Assembly (NCBI RefSeq): GCF_014692515.1
Contig: NZ_JACOIK010000010.1
Span: forward strand, 1-64,000
Direction: 5' to 3'
DNA length: 64,000 nucleotides
Origin: Sphingobacterium micropteri
Lineage (GTDB): Bacteria; Bacteroidota; Bacteroidia; Sphingobacteriales; Sphingobacteriaceae
Positions within the stretch are counted from its first letter, which is position 1, and every line of letters starts with the position of its first letter. The position numbers and the translations under genes are program-made. Below, in pieces: positions 28,782 to 38,125 of the stretch. The notes below the pieces were generated by a model, which worked only from the letters and a program-made list of their open reading frames with translations, ran no database searches and had not been told where the DNA came from.

Positions 28782-30581
28782 ATGAGTGCATTTGATTACA
28801 GAGAAGAATTAAAGAAAATTCCCCATAAACCGGGTGTTTATCAATATTTTGATAAAAATAATGAACTCATTTATGTGGGAAAGGCTAAAGATTTGCGTAA
28901 TCGGGTAGGCTCGTATTTCGTAAACGAGCATCAACTCAATAGTAAAACGCGTGTACTTGTGCGAAAAATAAACCGTATTGCGTTTACTATCGTCGATACG
29001 GAAATTGATGCGTGGCTTTTGGAGAATAACCTGATCAAGAAACATAAGCCTCGTTATAATGTCATGTTGAAAGATGACAAAACCTACCCTTGGATTGTCA
29101 TCAAAAACGAACATTTTCCGCGTGTTTTCTGGACACGAAAATACATTAGGGATGGATCCCGCTATTATGGGCCTTATGCTTCTGTGGGTATGATGCACAT
29201 TATCTTGGATATGATCCGGGAACTTTTTCCTTTACGCACCTGCAATCTGAATCTCTCTCCCGAAAATATAGCCAAAGGCAAATATAGGATTTGTCTGGAA
29301 TATCAGATTGGCAATTGTAAAGGTCCGTGTGAAGGATTTCAATCTGAAGAAGATTATAACCAAAACCTCGCGGATATAAAAGATATATTGAATGGCAAGA
29401 TTGCAGTAGTTACCAACCGTCTGAAAAATCAAATGAACGATGCGGTGGCCGCATTAGATTTTGAAGCTGCACACAAAGTAAAAGCTAAGTTGGAAAAACT
29501 TGCTAATTATCAAAGTAAATCTACTGTTGTTAGCTCGTCGATTACAAATGTGGATGTATTTAACATTGCTTCGGAAGATAATTATGCTTTTGTAAACTAC
29601 CTGAAAGTCGCGCATGGCGTTGTTATCCAGACCCAGACGTTGGAAATGAAGAAACGTTTAGATGAATCCGAAGAGGAGTTACTGGCATTAGCGATTCCCG
29701 AGTTTAGAGAACGTTTCAAAAGTACGTCTAAAGAAATTATTGTTCCTTTTGACATTCATATCGAAGAAAATACAACCATAAAGTTTACCGTGCCCAAAGT
29801 AGGGGAGAAGAAAAATTTATTGGAATTATCTCGTAAAAATGTGGCTTATTTTAAGAAAGAGCGTATGCTGCAGTACGAGAAGTTGAATCCTGAAGTGAAA
29901 ACAGAACGCATCCTAAAGCAGATGCAAAAGGATCTACGTTTGAATGTGCTTCCGCGGCATATCGAATGTTTTGATAACTCCAATATTCAAGGTAACTATC
30001 CCGTATCAGCTATAGTGGTTTTCAAAGACGCGAAACCTTCTAAAAAAGATTATAGACATTTTAACGTAAAGACTGTCGTCGGGCCAAATGATTTTGCCAC
30101 GATGGAAGAAGCCGTTTTTCGACGTTATAGAAGAATATTAGACGAAGACCAGCCACTCCCCCAATTAATTGTGATTGACGGTGGGAAAGGACAGCTAGGA
30201 GCGGCGATGAAAAGTTTAAAGCTATTAGGGATAGAAAAAAAAGTGACGGTTATCGGTATCGCCAAGCGTTTGGAAGAATTATATTATCCTGGAGATCAAT
30301 ATCCGTTATATCTAGATAAGAAATCCGAGACCTTAAAAATTATCCAACATCTGCGCGACGAGGCACATCGTTTTGGAATTACATTTCACCGTAATCAGCG
30401 CAGTAGGAAAACATTTGTCTCTGAATTGGAAAATATTCCGGGGATAGGAAAAACCTCTGTAGAAAATCTATTGAAAATCTTCAAATCAGTCAAGAAAGTA
30501 AAAGAGGCGTCCGATGAGGAATTGAGTAAAGTGCTTAGCCGGAAACAGGTTATAGCGCTCCGCGAATATTTTATACCCTAA
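28782..30581 (+). CDS. uvrC: Excinuclease ABC subunit C
   Basis: UvrC makes both incisions in nucleotide excision repair. The protein has about 599 residues: a GIY-YIG nuclease domain (PGVYQYFDKNNELIYVGKAK near residues 17-36), a cysteine-containing segment (YRICLEYQIGNCKGPCEG), a UVR motif (AALDFEAAHKVKAKLEKL), the RNase H-like second nuclease (HIECFDNSNIQGNYPVS, VIDGGKGQLGAA) and a C-terminal helix-hairpin-helix (ENIPGIGKTSVENLL). A TTG 33 bases upstream lies in the terminator stem and is not preferred. It overlaps the convergent era gene by 4 bases. Confidence 0.96.
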   Translation: MSAFDYREELKKIPHKPGVYQYFDKNNELIYVGKAKDLRNRVGSYFVNEHQLNSKTRVLVRKINRIAFTIVDTEIDAWLLENNLIKKHKPRYNVMLKDDKTYPWIVIKNEHFPRVFWTRKYIRDGSRYYGPYASVGMMHIILDMIRELFPLRTCNLNLSPENIAKGKYRICLEYQIGNCKGPCEGFQSEEDYNQNLADIKDILNGKIAVVTNRLKNQMNDAVAALDFEAAHKVKAKLEKLANYQSKSTVVSSSITNVDVFNIASEDNYAFVNYLKVAHGVVIQTQTLEMKKRLDESEEELLALAIPEFRERFKSTSKEIIVPFDIHIEENTTIKFTVPKVGEKKNLLELSRKNVAYFKKERMLQYEKLNPEVKTERILKQMQKDLRLNVLPRHIECFDNSNIQGNYPVSAIVVFKDAKPSKKDYRHFNVKTVVGPNDFATMEEAVFRRYRRILDEDQPLPQLIVIDGGKGQLGAAMKSLKLLGIEKKVTVIGIAKRLEELYYPGDQYPLYLDKKSETLKIIQHLRDEAHRFGITFHRNQRSRKTFVSELENIPGIGKTSVENLLKIFKSVKKVKEASDEELSKVLSRKQVIALREYFIP

Positions 30582-31456
30582 TCTTCGTAGCCAAACTTTT
30601 TCAAGTAGTTTTTCTTACGGCGCCAATCGGGAATTACCTTGACAAAAAGTTCCAAAAACACTTTTCCGCCAATAAACTCTTCGATATCCTGTCGAGCGTA
30701 TGTGCCGACTTTTTTTATCATGGAGCCAGCTTTTCCAATAAGAATATTTTTTTGGGAATCGCGCTCTACGATGATTTCCGCAGCTATCCGAGTGATATTT
30801 TCTTCCTCCTTATAAGAAGTTACGATTACTTCGGTACTGTATGGAATCTCTTTGTCGTATAACTTAAAGATTTTTTCTCGAATCATTTCCGATACAAAGA
30901 AACGCATACTTTTATCCGTTAACTCATCTTTTTCGTAGTAAGGCGGATGAATAGGAAGTTTCTCTTTAATATACTCCATGATGCCTGCGACACCATGGTT
31001 AAGTAACGCAGAAATAGCAAAAACAGCGTCCGGATTTAGTTTTTCTTGCCAGAATGCTATTTTACTCTTCACTTCTTCTTCTGACGATTTATCTATCTTA
31101 TTAATAAGAACAGCTACAGGAGAATTTGTCTTCTGCAATCTTTCAATGACATCACTCTCATCGAATTTTTCGTGAATGTCTGTCACAAATAAAATGACGT
31201 CAGCGTCAATAAGCGAGCCCTGTACAAAATTCATCATCGATTCCTGTAAGGAATAGTTTGGTTTGATAACACCAGGTGTATCCGAGAATATAATTTGATG
31301 GTCATCATCGTTCACAATTCCCATGATCCGATGTCTGGTAGTTTGTGCTTTCGGTGTAATGATGGACATTTTCTCACCTACCAATGCGTTCATTAAGGTA
31401 GATTTCCCGGCATTGGGCTTTCCGATGATACTGACGAATCCTGCTTTATGCGACAT
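30578..31456 (-). CDS. era: GTPase Era
   Basis: Era is an essential GTPase that binds the 3' end of 16S rRNA and helps assemble the small subunit. The roughly 292-residue protein has the G1 motif GKPNAGKSTLMN near residues 11-22, switch I with QTTRH, G3 DTPG, G4 NKID and G5 SALL. A C-terminal KH domain contains VERDSQKNILIGKAGSMIKKVG. The internal ATG gives the canonical N-terminus MSHKAGFVSIIGKPN; an extension of 11 codons lacks support. A TATCTTTA -7 element lies on the minus strand at 31486-31479. Confidence 0.97.
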   Translation of the reverse strand: MSHKAGFVSIIGKPNAGKSTLMNALVGEKMSIITPKAQTTRHRIMGIVNDDDHQIIFSDTPGVIKPNYSLQESMMNFVQGSLIDADVILFVTDIHEKFDESDVIERLQKTNSPVAVLINKIDKSSEEEVKSKIAFWQEKLNPDAVFAISALLNHGVAGIMEYIKEKLPIHPPYYEKDELTDKSMRFFVSEMIREKIFKLYDKEIPYSTEVIVTSYKEEENITRIAAEIIVERDSQKNILIGKAGSMIKKVGTYARQDIEEFIGGKVFLELFVKVIPDWRRKKNYLKKFGYED

Positions 31457-31507
31457 GAATGTTGTTTTATTTGACGTGTAAAGATACAAAATTTAAGAAG
31501 ATAGCCA

Positions 31508-33451
31508 CTATGGGAGTCTTCGGAGCGAAACTTCCTTGGTGTTGGGGATGTTTAGTGGAACACGTTCAAGCGTTACAAAGCTACTATCCAAGCCAAAACT
31601 TTTTTCTTCCGACAAACTGAATTTCTTTAATGTTTTATATATTTCCAAAATGATTTTTTCATGCCATTTCAGCGCATGTGTTTTGGCGATTATCTTCTCA
31701 AGTACGACGAAATTAAAATCTCCCGCTATACCATGTTTTCGCAAAGTATCATAGTTGCTGGTAATGTCAATTTCCCCTTTTTCTACCATATCTTCGACAA
31801 CTTTTCGGAATAACAAACTAATGCGCTGTTCTTCTCTAAACCCTAATTTAAAGTCGATGCGGATTAGTTTCTGGGGTATAAGTTGTTCTACGAAATACTC
31901 CCTTGTATGCGGATTATCCATTACATCAACATGTACAAGCCAATATACATCCGCCCGTTTGGGTTTTTTGTTCAAGATAGAATAAATGATTTTGGATTCG
32001 ATTTCGTTTTTGTTATTTGCACTTGTCAGATACACGAGATGTGACGCGAATACGGGAACAGACTTATCCTCACTTAACTCTCCAATAATCGAGAAATATG
32101 GGCGGATGTCGTTAAAGCGAACAAAACTATTTTTGATTTTACGTGCACCATACCAGGCAAACATAACCATAAATAAGGTGCTGGCTAGCAGTAATGTGAG
32201 CCATCCTCCATGTGTCAACTTTACAAGGTTTCCGGCAAGAAACCCGATTTCTATAGTAAAATAGAATAAAGCAAAAATCACAATCCATACGTTGGGTACA
32301 TGTACCCTCGATAAGAAGACGCACATCAAAATTGTCGTGGCAATAAATGTTAGGTTTATAGCCAACCCGTAAGCGGCCTCCATATTGGAGGAATGTTGAA
32401 ATACAGCTATTATCAACATACAACCGATATACAGAATAAAGTTTATGGATGGCACGTATAACTGTCCCTTATGATCACTGGGATAGCGAATAGAGACTTT
32501 TGGCCATATATTTAAACGTACAGCTTCGGAAATTAAGGTGAAAGATCCGGATATCATAGCTTGGCTTGCAATAATTGCGGCTATAGTGGCGATAATAACA
32601 CCATAACCGACAAATGCATTGGGCATAATAGCATAAAAGGGATTCGTATCTCCGATGGGTGTGCCCGCGTGTTCCAGGAGCCACGAACCCTGTCCGAAAT
32701 AATTGAAAATGAGCATGAGTTTAACAAATATCCAACTCATGCGGATATTGGATTTCCCACAATGTCCCATATCAGAATATAAAGCTTCCGCTCCCGTGGT
32801 ACATAGGAATATCGCGCCGATTAAGAAAAGAGAATTTGGATGATTGATAATCGTTACAACAGCGTAGTAAGGGTTTAAAGCGTAAAATACTTCCGGGGCG
32901 CGTACGATATATAATAACCCTAAAATGCCGATCATACTAAACCATATAAACATCAAGGGGCCAAAAATACGCCCTACGATGGAGGTGCCAAATCGTTGGA
33001 TAAAGAATAATAAACTTATAATCGCGATGACAATAGGTACGGTCGGTATTTCCGGGTTTCGTATGGCTAATCCCTCAATGGCAGATGAAATAGTGATTGC
33101 CGGCGTAATCATGCCATCCGCTAGCAAAGCGCTGGCACCGATAATGGCGGGAATAATAAGCCATTTTGCCTTTTTGCGAACCAAGGAATAAAGAGAAAGG
33201 ATACCTCCCTCGCCTTTATTATCAGCCTGCAGCGTAATCCATACGTATTTTATCGTAGTCTGTAAAGTCAGCGTCCAAAAGACACAGGATAAACTACCTA
33301 AAATAAGATTTTCTTCTATAATGCCCTTGTTGAAAATTGCTTTTACAACATAAAGAGGAGAGGTGCCGATATCCCCGAAAATGATGCCTAAGCTAATTAA
33401 TAAGCCGGCAACGCTTAGCTTATTCGCATCGGAATGCTTATTGGGTTTCAT
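31508..33451 (-). CDS. kup: Potassium uptake protein, KUP/HAK/KT family
   Basis: Kup is a proton-coupled potassium importer. The 647-residue protein opens with the conserved LLISLGIIFGDIGTSPLYVVKAIF, followed by a series of about twelve membrane helices up to residue 450. ADNKGEGGILSLYSL and GASALLADGMITPAITISSAIEG are family signatures. The C-terminal cytoplasmic part of about 200 residues is conserved in Kup. A minus-strand TATGTTTG -7 element at 33477-33470 gives a leader of about 12-15 nt. It is a single-gene unit. Confidence 0.96.
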   Translation of the reverse strand: MKPNKHSDANKLSVAGLLISLGIIFGDIGTSPLYVVKAIFNKGIIEENLILGSLSCVFWTLTLQTTIKYVWITLQADNKGEGGILSLYSLVRKKAKWLIIPAIIGASALLADGMITPAITISSAIEGLAIRNPEIPTVPIVIAIISLLFFIQRFGTSIVGRIFGPLMFIWFSMIGILGLLYIVRAPEVFYALNPYYAVVTIINHPNSLFLIGAIFLCTTGAEALYSDMGHCGKSNIRMSWIFVKLMLIFNYFGQGSWLLEHAGTPIGDTNPFYAIMPNAFVGYGVIIATIAAIIASQAMISGSFTLISEAVRLNIWPKVSIRYPSDHKGQLYVPSINFILYIGCMLIIAVFQHSSNMEAAYGLAINLTFIATTILMCVFLSRVHVPNVWIVIFALFYFTIEIGFLAGNLVKLTHGGWLTLLLASTLFMVMFAWYGARKIKNSFVRFNDIRPYFSIIGELSEDKSVPVFASHLVYLTSANNKNEIESKIIYSILNKKPKRADVYWLVHVDVMDNPHTREYFVEQLIPQKLIRIDFKLGFREEQRISLLFRKVVEDMVEKGEIDITSNYDTLRKHGIAGDFNFVVLEKIIAKTHALKWHEKIILEIYKTLKKFSLSEEKSFGLDSSFVTLERVPLNIPNTKEVSLRRLP

Positions 33452-33469
33452 TCTTTAAAAATTAGGAAG

Positions 33470-33477
33470 CAAACATA
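33470..33477 (-). promoter_or_regulatory. -7 element of kup
   Basis: On the minus strand this reads TATGTTTG, a perfect TAnnTTTG match, 18 bases before the kup ATG. Confidence 0.55.
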
Positions 33478-33592
33478 CATTAAAAATATGTGTATTTTTA
33501 TAATGACAAAAAAGACAACGTATAATCTTGTTAAAAATTGTTAAAGGGTGAAAAAAAATAAAAAAAAGTGTCCAACCGTAAGTCAAAAAAAG

Positions 33593-33600
33593 TAACTTTG
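33593..33600 (+). promoter_or_regulatory. -7 element of the T9SS-tail miniprotein gene
   Basis: TAACTTTG is a perfect TAnnTTTG match 51 bases before the ATG, giving a leader of about 45 nt. No good -33 box is visible. Confidence 0.5.
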
Positions 33601-33651
33601 TTAGTATCAATTACACTAATACTCTAATCTACTTACTGGTGAAATTTTAAC

Positions 33652-34068
33652 ATGACAGGATTTAGGAAAAAAATAGCATTATTTACACTCGCAAGCATAA
33701 CCATGCTTGGTGTAGGAAAAGCTATGCCTATCCACACTGTCTTGGAAAAAGCAAATATGACATTGCATGCTTTTTCTATGCCTAATAGTGATCAAGAGAG
33801 CGAAAAGTTGATCAATAATGTAAAGGTATTTTATAATCCCGTAGCAGAACAAATTACCCTAAACTTCACGTTAAGTCAACAAAATACCGTTGTTATTAAG
33901 GTCATGGATGCGTTAGGAAATGAGGTTTTAAATTTAATGAACGGGCGTTTAGATGCTGGTTTGCAGAGTTTATCCTTTGATACCGACGGAAAGCTTACAG
34001 CAGGCTTTTATTTTGTACGGGTGTCCTCCGGTACAGAGACTGTAGTAAAACGTATTTCTGTAAGATAA
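33652..34068 (+). CDS. Small secreted protein consisting mostly of a type IX secretion C-terminal domain
   Basis: The 138-residue protein has an N-terminal basic region and hydrophobic segment (KKIALFTLASITMLGVGKAMP) that can act as a signal peptide. Residues 58-138 form a Por-secretion (T9SS type A) sorting domain: VKVFYNPVAEQITLNF, VVIKVMDALGNEVLN, GLQSLSFDTDGKLTAGFYFVRV and the terminal ETVVKRISVR with its basic strand. This tail normally directs large cargo to the outer membrane, where it is removed. Only about 30 residues separate signal and tail, so there is almost no cargo. It may be a tiny surface protein or a remnant of a larger one. Confidence 0.82.
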   Translation: MTGFRKKIALFTLASITMLGVGKAMPIHTVLEKANMTLHAFSMPNSDQESEKLINNVKVFYNPVAEQITLNFTLSQQNTVVIKVMDALGNEVLNLMNGRLDAGLQSLSFDTDGKLTAGFYFVRVSSGTETVVKRISVR

Positions 34069-34082
34069 TCTTAGCGGGAGGA

Positions 34083-36086
34083 TTACGCATCCGCATCTAT
34101 CCATAATCCATCATTTTTTATAATCTCTATCAATTCATCTAAAGCATTGACCGAGCTAACGTTTCTTTTGACGACTTCTTTGCCTCTATAGAGCGTTATT
34201 TTATCTGGGCCAGCACCTACATATCCATAATCTGCGTCTGCCATTTCGCCAGGTCCATTTACGATACAACCCATAATACCGATTTTTAGACCTTTTAAAT
34301 GATTGGTACGGCTCCTGATCATTTGTGTTGTCTCCTGTAGATCAAAGAGTGTCCGTCCACAGCTTGGGCAGGATATGTATTCTGTTTTTGAGATACGGGA
34401 GCGGGTAGCTTGTAAAATCCCGAAAGATAATGAAGCAAGTTTATCCAACGGAGTTGCAGGAGAGTCGATCCAAATGCCGGATCCTAATCCGTCAACAAGT
34501 AAAGCCCCCATATCCGTTGCAGCGTATAGCTGTATTTTGGAGATCGGTTCTTCCGGATGCATGATATCTCCGACAGGACCTGAAAATTCTGCTACGGGGT
34601 AACTTCGTTTTATGATAACTGGGTTATTTACACCGATGGTTTGCAGGTTATTAAAAAATTGGCGTTGATCTGCCATGCCATGTAAGTGATTAGTCTCTAA
34701 AACGAAGATAACCGTGTTATTTATCTGTAAATTTGCGAAAAAATCCCCCTCCAGATCATCATTCGACAACGTGATCAAATTTAAGGAAGAGTCATGTACC
34801 GCAGCCTCTTGAAAGCTTTTTAAAGAATAGACAGGATGTTTATTAGCTTTGTCATCTAAATTTTGCCAAGTATCATAATCGTATAGTACCTTGAGGTTTC
34901 CGGGCAATGTAAACGATGGCAATTGCGAACCGAGATAAACAAAGTCAACCGATTGGTCACCCATATGGTATTTATCATTCAATACATCGTATCGATAGCC
35001 GACCGCAGTCAGTACGAATGGGTCTTTTAAATTTTCGCGGGAGATATCGGCAACCACTCTGGGAACCAAAGAGCCACCAATAAATGCATTGACTTCCATT
35101 GTTTCATAAGGCATGGTGTTCGTATGGCCGGATAGGTTGACAATTTCGCGCGCAGGTGTCTGTTCCTGTTGTGTCTTGCGGTCAGTATATCGATTAACTA
35201 AAGCTCGGGCAACAGGGATTTCATATTCAGGCTCTTCTGTTAGCGAAACTCGAATAGTGTCACCCAACCCATCTTCCAATAATGTACCAATGCCAACGGC
35301 GGATTTTACCCGTCCATCTTCACCATCTCCCGCTTCTGTAACCCCTAAATGAAGGGGATAATTCATATTCTCCGCCACCATTTTTTCGACTAATAGGCGA
35401 TAAGCACGCACCATTACTTGTGGGTTGGATGATTTCATCGACACAACGAGATTATAATATCGTAAATCTTCACAAATCCGTATAAATTCTAAAGCGGATT
35501 CTACCATACCCTCAGGCGTATCTCCGTATCGGCTCATAATACGATCGGAAAGCGACCCATGGTTTGTGCCAATACGCATAGCCGTACCGTATTCCTGGCA
35601 TATTTTAACGAGAGGCGCAAACTTTTTATAGATGCGTTCCAATTCACCTTGATAGGCCACATCGGTATATTCTATCTGGTCAAATTTCTTTTTGTCAGCA
35701 TAATTGCCGGGGTTGATACGTACTTTTTCCACGATACGTGCAGCTACCTCAGCGGCGTTTGGTGTGAAATGGATGTCGGCTACCAAGGGGACATTATAGC
35801 CCCGTATTTTTAGTTCTTTCTTAATATTGGCCAGATTTTCTGCCTCTTTGATGCTTGGTGCCGTAATTCGCACATATTCACATCCGGCATCTACCATGCG
35901 GATAGTTTGTTCTACTGATCCCAACGTATCCATGGTGTCGACCGTCGTCATGCTTTGAATACGAATAGGATGATCTCCTCCCATAGGAATATCGCCCACG
36001 GTTACTTCCCGCGTCAAAAATCGACTATAGGATGTTTTGGAATTACAATATCCCCCAGGTAAAATGATTGCGTTCGTTGTGTCCAT
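34083..36086 (-). CDS. ispG: (E)-4-hydroxy-3-methylbut-2-enyl-diphosphate synthase, long three-domain form
   Basis: IspG (GcpE) is an iron-sulfur enzyme that makes HMBPP in the MEP pathway. The roughly 667-residue length is the three-domain form found in Bacteroidota, Chlamydiae and plants, with an insert between the TIM barrel (residues 10-290) and the cluster domain. The cluster ligands are in ISCPSCGRTLFD and GIMGCIVNGPGEMADADYG near the C-terminus. The ATG giving MDTTNAIILPGG is chosen because a perfect -7 box (TAACTTTG, minus strand 36103-36096) overlaps the alternative start four codons upstream. Confidence 0.95.
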   Translation of the reverse strand: MDTTNAIILPGGYCNSKTSYSRFLTREVTVGDIPMGGDHPIRIQSMTTVDTMDTLGSVEQTIRMVDAGCEYVRITAPSIKEAENLANIKKELKIRGYNVPLVADIHFTPNAAEVAARIVEKVRINPGNYADKKKFDQIEYTDVAYQGELERIYKKFAPLVKICQEYGTAMRIGTNHGSLSDRIMSRYGDTPEGMVESALEFIRICEDLRYYNLVVSMKSSNPQVMVRAYRLLVEKMVAENMNYPLHLGVTEAGDGEDGRVKSAVGIGTLLEDGLGDTIRVSLTEEPEYEIPVARALVNRYTDRKTQQEQTPAREIVNLSGHTNTMPYETMEVNAFIGGSLVPRVVADISRENLKDPFVLTAVGYRYDVLNDKYHMGDQSVDFVYLGSQLPSFTLPGNLKVLYDYDTWQNLDDKANKHPVYSLKSFQEAAVHDSSLNLITLSNDDLEGDFFANLQINNTVIFVLETNHLHGMADQRQFFNNLQTIGVNNPVIIKRSYPVAEFSGPVGDIMHPEEPISKIQLYAATDMGALLVDGLGSGIWIDSPATPLDKLASLSFGILQATRSRISKTEYISCPSCGRTLFDLQETTQMIRSRTNHLKGLKIGIMGCIVNGPGEMADADYGYVGAGPDKITLYRGKEVVKRNVSSVNALDELIEIIKNDGLWIDADA

Positions 36087-36095
36087 GCGTAGATA

Positions 36096-36103
36096 CAAAG
36101 TTA
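36096..36103 (-). promoter_or_regulatory. -7 element of ispG
   Basis: On the minus strand this reads TAACTTTG, a perfect -7 match with 9 bases to the chosen ATG, so the leader should be only a few nucleotides long. It helps to decide the start. Confidence 0.55.
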
Positions 36104-36286
36104 GCGTTTTTATGTTCTTTTTCCCGTAAAAAGAACCAAAACCTCATCGCTTCGAATATTTTACATTGGGTTTAGTACTAAGGATGAATTTGTACAGTTG
36201 TAAAACATTCGGATGCGATCTTTAAAGTTAAGGGAGAGATGGTGCAATGCCTTCCGAAGTAATTTTATAAATCCTGGTTCAGACAG

Positions 36287-37213
36287 TTAATATCGAGATA
36301 TGGTGAAATTATTGGCAGCTCCTTCCAGCTCAATATCAAACTTATTTTCCGCATCGTCGTAATTTGCTGTTTTTGCGACACCACTTTCGTCGGATTCAAA
36401 ACCTTCAAAAGAATTTTTCGATAAAATAGAAGTATATTCAACTTTAACAGCTGCATCTTTTGGAATGCGGAAATGGATTTTTGAAGCGGCGGTAGCAATA
36501 TCAATTTTTGAATGAGGTATCTGTGGAAGTCCTAACGTTAGGTTCATGTTGCTTGCCCCGGTGTTGATCTCGAGATTTTCGAATTTTAGTGTAGACAAAT
36601 CGCCGGTAATATTAGCTGCGCCATAGTTTAAATTTAGGTTCCATAGTACGTCGGGATGAAGATTTATGAGAACTGCATTTGACTTTTTGCTTTTTGAAGT
36701 TGGTTTTGCATTGATAACGACCCTTTGTTTACCGTCCTCGAGCGCTGTTTTCATGTTCATGCCCATATCGTTGGCTCCAGATCTGGCCGATACGAGATTC
36801 GTATTTTCTTCGACTTTCATTTCAAATTTTCCAGCGCCTCCGTTAAACTCCAAGATCGACTCTTTCAGTGTTGAATCAAACGGGATATGAACCATATCAG
36901 ATAGTGGGGTATCCTTGTCCGGGTTTTCAATATTGATGTACTTGCTATTATACAGCTGTTCGGTCCAGTCTGTTTTCGAAGCCGACATGCCGACATACAA
37001 AATCCAACCTAAGAACAGGACGTTACAACCAATTTTAATATAATTTCCATACGGCTTGTCTTGAGCGATTAGATTGATTCCGGCAATAACAATGAGCAAT
37101 GGCCAGTATTTGATTATTGCCCAAAAATTAAAATGTATAATGTCGAGGTTGTGTAATAAAAGCACCACACCTATAAAGACAAACCAAATTCCGGATGTTA
37201 TCTTATTTTCCAT
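36287..37213 (-). CDS. LiaF-like membrane protein (DUF5668 plus beta-helical C-terminal domain)
   Basis: The roughly 308-residue protein begins MENKITSGIWFVFIGVVLLL, and three hydrophobic helices occupy about the first 90 residues (SGIWFVFIGVVLLLHNL, YWPLLIVIAGINLI, GCNVLFLGWILYVGM). This matches the DUF5668/LiaI-LiaF transmembrane unit. The rest is a repeating strand pattern (LEFNGGAGKFEMKV, LNLNYGAANITGDL, LEINTGASNMNLTLG, DIATAASKIHFRI) typical of the LiaF/DUF2154 type. In Firmicutes such proteins sense cell-envelope stress; here no LiaRS partner is adjacent, so the role is open. Confidence 0.8.
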   Translation of the reverse strand: MENKITSGIWFVFIGVVLLLHNLDIIHFNFWAIIKYWPLLIVIAGINLIAQDKPYGNYIKIGCNVLFLGWILYVGMSASKTDWTEQLYNSKYINIENPDKDTPLSDMVHIPFDSTLKESILEFNGGAGKFEMKVEENTNLVSARSGANDMGMNMKTALEDGKQRVVINAKPTSKSKKSNAVLINLHPDVLWNLNLNYGAANITGDLSTLKFENLEINTGASNMNLTLGLPQIPHSKIDIATAASKIHFRIPKDAAVKVEYTSILSKNSFEGFESDESGVAKTANYDDAENKFDIELEGAANNFTISRY

Positions 37214-37380
37214 ACTTCTGTAAATATAACAGCTCAAAGCTACAAGTTACGATTTTTCTATAAAATCCCTTTTAGGTTATCTGATAAATACTTTCGGCGA
37301 AATAAACCATTCTATCGGTGAAATATCTTCCATGCAAATGTGTATATTGCAATAGTATTTAACGAAAGGTCGATTATTCT

Positions 37381-38115
37381 ATGATATTTCATCATTTTGG
37401 TTCTTATATCTTGTTGTTGAGGAAGGTCTTCAAAAAGCCTGAGAAATGGAAAATATATTTAAAAGAGATTTTTCATGAAATGAACGAAATAGGGATAGGC
37501 TCATTAAGCTTAATTTTGATTATTTCTACATTCATAGGAGCGGTTATGACACTGCAAATTGCCTTTCAGTTGGTATCTGATCTTATTCCGAGCACTGTTA
37601 TCGGACAGATCAACCGGGATTCTAATATTTTAGAATTGGGTCCTACCATTTCGGGTTTGGTATTGATGGGGAAGGTGGGTTCCGCTATTTCTTCTCAGAT
37701 TGGTTCGATGCGTGTAACGGAGCAAATCGATGCGTTGGAGATTATGGGGATAAATGCACCTGGTTTCTTAATCCTCCCGAAGATTCTTGCGGGTGTGATT
37801 ATGGTTCCCGTATTGGTTATTATCGCTATTTTCTGTGCTATTGCCGGTGGTTTAATAGGAGGTAGTTTATCAGGAGCAGTCGCACCATCGGATTATATAC
37901 AAGGTATACAAGAAGGTTTCAATGGCTTTACAGTGACCGTTGCCATTGTGAAAGCCATCATTTATGGTTTTATCATTACCTCGGTTCCTGCATATAAAGG
38001 GTTTTATGTTAGAGGTGGTGCATTGGAGGTCGGACAGGCCGGTACGCAAGCCGTGGTCATTGGTTGTATCGCGATTTTGGCCTGCGATTATATCATTACC
38101 GCATTAATGTTGTAG
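37381..38115 (+). CDS. mlaE: MlaE-type ABC transporter permease
   Basis: The 244-residue protein is the membrane subunit of an MCE/Mla lipid transporter, which moves phospholipids between inner and outer membranes. An N-terminal amphipathic helix (KKPEKWKIYLKEIFHEMNEIG) leads into five membrane helices. The conserved ELGPTISGLVLMGKVGSAISSQIGSMRVTEQIDALEIMG loop identifies the family. The ATPase gene follows 10 bases later. The substrate-binding MlaD (MCE-domain) subunit is not next to them. Confidence 0.92.
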   Translation: MIFHHFGSYILLLRKVFKKPEKWKIYLKEIFHEMNEIGIGSLSLILIISTFIGAVMTLQIAFQLVSDLIPSTVIGQINRDSNILELGPTISGLVLMGKVGSAISSQIGSMRVTEQIDALEIMGINAPGFLILPKILAGVIMVPVLVIIAIFCAIAGGLIGGSLSGAVAPSDYIQGIQEGFNGFTVTVAIVKAIIYGFIITSVPAYKGFYVRGGALEVGQAGTQAVVIGCIAILACDYIITALML

Positions 38116-38125
38116 TAATAAATTT

